Origin: Aphodoplasma sp045592745
Lineage (GTDB): Bacteria; Bacillota; Clostridia; UBA1381; UMGS1253
NCBI GenBank assembly: GCA_045592745.1
Contig: JAZNVH010000011.1
Location: forward strand, 1 to 64,000
DNA length: 64,000 nucleotides
Direction: 5' to 3'
Below the pieces are notes generated by a model, which had not been told where the DNA came from, ran no database searches, and saw nothing but the letters and a program-made list of their open reading frames with translations. The translations under genes were made by a program, and so were the position numbers. Positions 61,269 through 64,000 of the stretch are shown here, piece by piece (position 1 is the first letter of the stretch; each line of letters starts with the position of its first letter).

Positions 61269-61907
61269 TTAGTCTAAAATGGATTTTATATATCCTGCAA
61301 TTTCATCACACTGACAGTTTGCAAAGAATAATTCTTTGAATTTTTTGCCGCTTACAGCACCTTTTAAAAGTTCTTGGTCAATGTTTTTAAGAATAGTCAT
61401 CATATCAGTGTGTGTAACTTTTTTAACCTCATTAAGAATTTTTGCATTTCTCTGTTCGGGAACGGCTCTCTCTTTTGGATAGCCACCGCCCCACTCTTCT
61501 ACAAAAAGCTTTTCAAAAACATACTGAAGATTTAGCTCTGCACCCCATCCCCAACCTTTTGCGAATGGAAGAGCAATACAGTTACCGTTGTTTACTTGTG
61601 TAAACTGGTAAGCATCTGTGGGGTCAACAATATGTCCGCAAAGCACGCCCGGAAAAGCATTACAAGCAAGCATTGCGCCTTCGCCTGTACCACAACCTGT
61701 TATTACAAGGTCAGCAGCCTTTGAGTTTAAAAGAATAGCTGACAAAATACCAATTTGCACATATGTAAGCTATGATTCGTCTTCTGCCGAATACATACCA
61801 TAGTTAAAAACGGTGTGTCCCATAGGCTCAACAACTTTTTTAAGAGTATCAACAATTACTGCGTTTTTAGCCGCTTGACTATTTTCGTTGATAAGTGCGA
61901 TTTTCAT
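61269..61907 (-). CDS. RpiB/LacAB-family sugar-phosphate isomerase with an in-frame amber codon
   Basis: A protein of 212 codons related to ribose-5-phosphate isomerase B and LacA/LacB. It starts MKIALINENSQAAKN at 61905-61907, and after FNYGMYSAEDES comes TAG (61770-61772). The frame then continues LTYVQIGILSAILLNSKAADLVITGCGTGEGAM to a normal C-terminus. In the relatives I recall this place reads EDE-x-Q-LTYVQ, so a CAG to TAG change is likely. A GTG at 61758-61760 could restart translation but would lose the N-terminal strand. There is no other lesion. The ribosome site GAGGTG before the ATG is intact. It is divergent from the deacetylase-like gene. Confidence 0.8.
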
Positions 61908-62063
61908 CTTTTTCACCTCTTTTTATTAAATTTTTTGTAAAAAACCTTTGTATAATCATTATAATATATGGGATTAAAAAAATCAATACTAAATTGCATC
62001 GGCGTATTGACGCAGACTAAAAAGAAGAGTATTATATATTTAAGTCCAAAGGAGGAGATATTT

Positions 62064-62921
62064 ATGAAATTTGTAATGAGATACCCTGGCGGTAAAAATT
62101 TGGCACTTACATTAAGTTATGATGACGGAGTAGAGCAAGATATTCGCCTCGTTGATATTATGTCAAAGCATGGCCTTAAAGGCACATTTAATATAAATGC
62201 AGCTTTATTTAATACCTATGGAACTTCTGTTCATAGGAGAATGAGCGGGCCTGAGGCAGCTAAGCTTTACAAAGAAAGCGGAAACGAGGTTGCGGTTCAT
62301 ACATATGAGCATATTTATATGTCAGAGCCACCTGTGGAAAACCTGACATATCAGATTTTAAAAGACCGCGTAGAGCTTGAAAAGCTTACGGGCACGATTA
62401 TTCGCGGAATGGCGTATCCTTATGGTTTTTACTGTACAGACAATGCAGATAATGTTATAAACAGCCTCAAAGCTTGTGGTATAGCATATTCAAGAATGAC
62501 GGGAGCTTCGGAAAAATTCAGTCTGCCTGAAGACTGGCTAAAGCTTAAGCCGACGTGTCATCACAATCATCCAAGACTTATGGAGCTTTTTGATGCGTTT
62601 TTAGAAAACAGAATCCCGTCCGATGCCAAAAACAGAATTATAAATCCGTGCAAGATGTTTTATCTGTGGGGACACAGCTATGAGTTTGATAATGACAACA
62701 ACTGGGATGTTATTGAAAATTTTGCAAAACTTGCGGGTGGACACAATGATATATGGTATGCTACAAACATTGAGATATATGACTATGTTATGGTGTATCG
62801 TCAGCTTCGTTTCAATGCCGAGGCTACACTTGTGCATAACCCGACAGCGACGGATATATGGATTGCAACAGAGTCAAATGATTATGTTGTTAAAGCGGGA
62901 GAAACAATATCGTTAGAATAG
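62064..62921 (+). CDS. Polysaccharide deacetylase-fold protein
   Basis: A 285-residue protein of the NodB/carbohydrate esterase 4 fold. LALTLSYDDGVEQD holds the first motif with the catalytic and metal Asp pair. GNEVAVHTYEHIYM holds the HxxxH metal site, and GMAYPYGFYC is the third motif. WGHSYEFD near the C-terminus gives the last His. There is no signal peptide, so it is probably cytoplasmic and acts on small sugars or similar compounds rather than wall polymer. The ATG at 62064 follows AAAGGAGGAG. It is divergent from the RpiB-like gene. Confidence 0.85.
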   Translation: MKFVMRYPGGKNLALTLSYDDGVEQDIRLVDIMSKHGLKGTFNINAALFNTYGTSVHRRMSGPEAAKLYKESGNEVAVHTYEHIYMSEPPVENLTYQILKDRVELEKLTGTIIRGMAYPYGFYCTDNADNVINSLKACGIAYSRMTGASEKFSLPEDWLKLKPTCHHNHPRLMELFDAFLENRIPSDAKNRIINPCKMFYLWGHSYEFDNDNNWDVIENFAKLAGGHNDIWYATNIEIYDYVMVYRQLRFNAEATLVHNPTATDIWIATESNDYVVKAGETISLE

Positions 62922-62936
62922 TTAAAAAGTTTAATA

Positions 62937-62969
62937 AAAAACAGCGGTTTATATTACCGCTGTTTTTTT
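62937..62969. terminator. Bidirectional terminator
   Basis: AAAACAGCGGT pairs with ACCGCTGTTTT around a seven-base loop, followed by T bases. It separates the deacetylase-like gene from convergent mutS2. Confidence 0.9.
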
Positions 62970-62978
62970 ACATAAAAA

Positions 62979-64000
62979 CTACTTTAGCTCTGCAATTGTA
63001 ACGCCGTCCTCGCCTTCGCCGTACATACCGAGGCGGTGCGATTTCACAAGGCGATGGCGTTTTAGCATATCAGATATCCCCGAACGAAGAATTCCTGTGC
63101 CTTTGCCGTGAATTATACTTATCTGTGTAAGACCCGCCATATATGCATCGTCAATAAATCTGTCAGTTTCCATCATAGCTTCTTCAAGGTTCATTCCCCG
63201 AAGGTCAATCTCTGTTTTTATGTTTGCCTTTTTTGAAATGTATCCAACATATGCTTTGGATTCTTGTTTTTTATTTTTCTTTTCGTTATCTTTTTTTGCA
63301 AGACGCAAATCAGACAGCTTTACCGTTACTTTAAGAACGCCGATTTGTACCTGAACGTTTTTGTCGGCGTCTGGCTCTTTTATAACCTCGCCCACTTGCC
63401 CGAATGATACCACCTCGACACTTTCGCCCACCTTTACGGTTTTTGGTGCACTTTGTGAAGATTTTTTCTTTAATACATCCGAAAAGCTTTCATCAAGCGC
63501 GTCCTCTTTTTTGCGAAGACGTGAGCGTGCATCATCGACGGATTTATCAATGTTTAATTTAGATGCGTTTTTCTTTAGCTTATTAAGTTCTTTTATAACA
63601 GCGCTGCTTTCTTCTTTTGCATCAAGAATTATGCGTTTTGCCTCACGCCGAGCCTCATCAAGCATTTTTTGACGCCTGTCTTCAAGAATTTGCTTTTGCG
63701 AGCTGATTTTATCACGCAGTTCGTCTGCCTCTTGGCGAAGAAGAATGGCTTTTTTTGCTTCTTCATCAGCAATTTTTTTACTTTCATGAAGGTCGGTTAT
63801 CAAGTCTTCAAAACGCACATTGTCTTCACTCATAAGCGACTTTGCACGCTCGATAATATTCATATCAAGACCAAGCTTTGACGATATTGCAAAGGCATTT
63901 GATTTTCCCGGAATACCAATAAGCAGTTTATATGTGGGTTTTAGCGTTTTTACATCAAATTCGCACGATGCATTACACACACCCGGAGTTGAAATTGCAA
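62979..64000 (-). CDS. mutS2: MutS2 / RqcU, C-terminal part
   Basis: The C-terminal 340 residues of a MutS2 protein; the gene continues beyond the window. The end of the ATPase domain (KLLIGIPGKSNAFAISSKLG) is followed by a long coiled coil (about 60-150 of this part) and a KOW-like linker (GESVEVVSFGQVGEVI). The Smr endonuclease domain at the end has IDLRGMNLEEAM and SIIHGKGTGILR. MutS2 limits recombination and, in Bacillus, acts on collided ribosomes. The frame is open to the window edge. Confidence 0.93.
   Translation of the reverse strand, partial: AISTPGVCNASCEFDVKTLKPTYKLLIGIPGKSNAFAISSKLGLDMNIIERAKSLMSEDNVRFEDLITDLHESKKIADEEAKKAILLRQEADELRDKISSQKQILEDRRQKMLDEARREAKRIILDAKEESSAVIKELNKLKKNASKLNIDKSVDDARSRLRKKEDALDESFSDVLKKKSSQSAPKTVKVGESVEVVSFGQVGEVIKEPDADKNVQVQIGVLKVTVKLSDLRLAKKDNEKKNKKQESKAYVGYISKKANIKTEIDLRGMNLEEAMMETDRFIDDAYMAGLTQISIIHGKGTGILRSGISDMLKRHRLVKSHRLGMYGEGEDGVTIAELK

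Noticed and set aside
1..64000. General reassignment of TAG to an amino acid
   Set aside because: TAG ends at least four genes at their expected C-termini (recD2, the M23 hydrolase, one glycosyltransferase, capF), so it works as a stop; only two internal TAGs were seen.
1..64000. CRISPR arrays, tRNA or rRNA genes, transposases
   Set aside because: All gaps longer than 100 bases were read; no regularly spaced repeats, cloverleaf or recombinase genes were found.

Overview
The window comes from a low-GC, spore-forming Firmicute of the class Clostridia. It carries stage IV sporulation protein A, a divergent small acid-soluble spore protein, Gram-positive style FtsEX with an M23 hydrolase, S-layer (SLH) proteins, strong sigma-A promoters (TTGACA-17-TATAAT type), and GGAGG ribosome binding sites before nearly every gene. 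No rRNA, tRNA, CRISPR array, insertion sequence or prophage was seen.

Layout. 1-2.4 kb: the 3' part of a RecD2 helicase interrupted by an in-frame TAG, then comF and a spore DNA-binding protein. 2.6-8.1 kb (minus): metA, a zinc-ribbon protein, an acetyl-esterase, a 2-hydroxyacid dehydrogenase, an MBL hydrolase, a decayed serine hydrolase tail and an EamA transporter. 8.3-11.5 kb (plus): aconitase and isocitrate dehydrogenase, the branch leading to 2-oxoglutarate. 11.5-16.7 kb (minus): a PucR/CdaR-type regulator, then ftsE, ftsX, a coiled-coil M23 hydrolase and an S41 protease, a division-site wall hydrolysis module. 17.0-20.5 kb: a type I dehydroquinase-like enzyme, an SDR and a quinone-oxidoreductase-like enzyme, divergent from an AraC regulator. 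20.6-22.0 kb: spoIVA.

22.4-40.5 kb (plus): a surface polysaccharide locus read from one promoter. It has five glycosyltransferases, three pyruvyltransferase-family proteins, two FrhB-like iron-sulfur proteins, an EpsG-like polymerase, a flippase, the three enzymes that make UDP-L-FucNAc (CapE, CapF, CapG) and a nucleotidyltransferase-fold protein. No initiating phosphoglycosyltransferase or chain-length regulator is present, so those must lie elsewhere.

40.5-51 kb: RNase M5-like protein, mreB, fabZ, then rpoB-rpoC behind their own promoter and a structured leader of about 320 nt, without the usual rplJL neighbours. 51-53.4 kb: a small divergent XRE module with two palindromic operators, then pyrG. 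53.4-61.2 kb: two SLH proteins and a repeat-containing secreted protein. 61.2-64 kb: an RpiB/LacAB-like gene with an in-frame TAG, a polysaccharide deacetylase-fold protein and the 3' part of mutS2.

The strongest oddities are a CTP synthase whose glutaminase domain lacks the catalytic Cys and Glu, an FtsE with altered signature and D-loop motifs, two genes each broken by one in-frame amber codon, and the structured rpoB leader.
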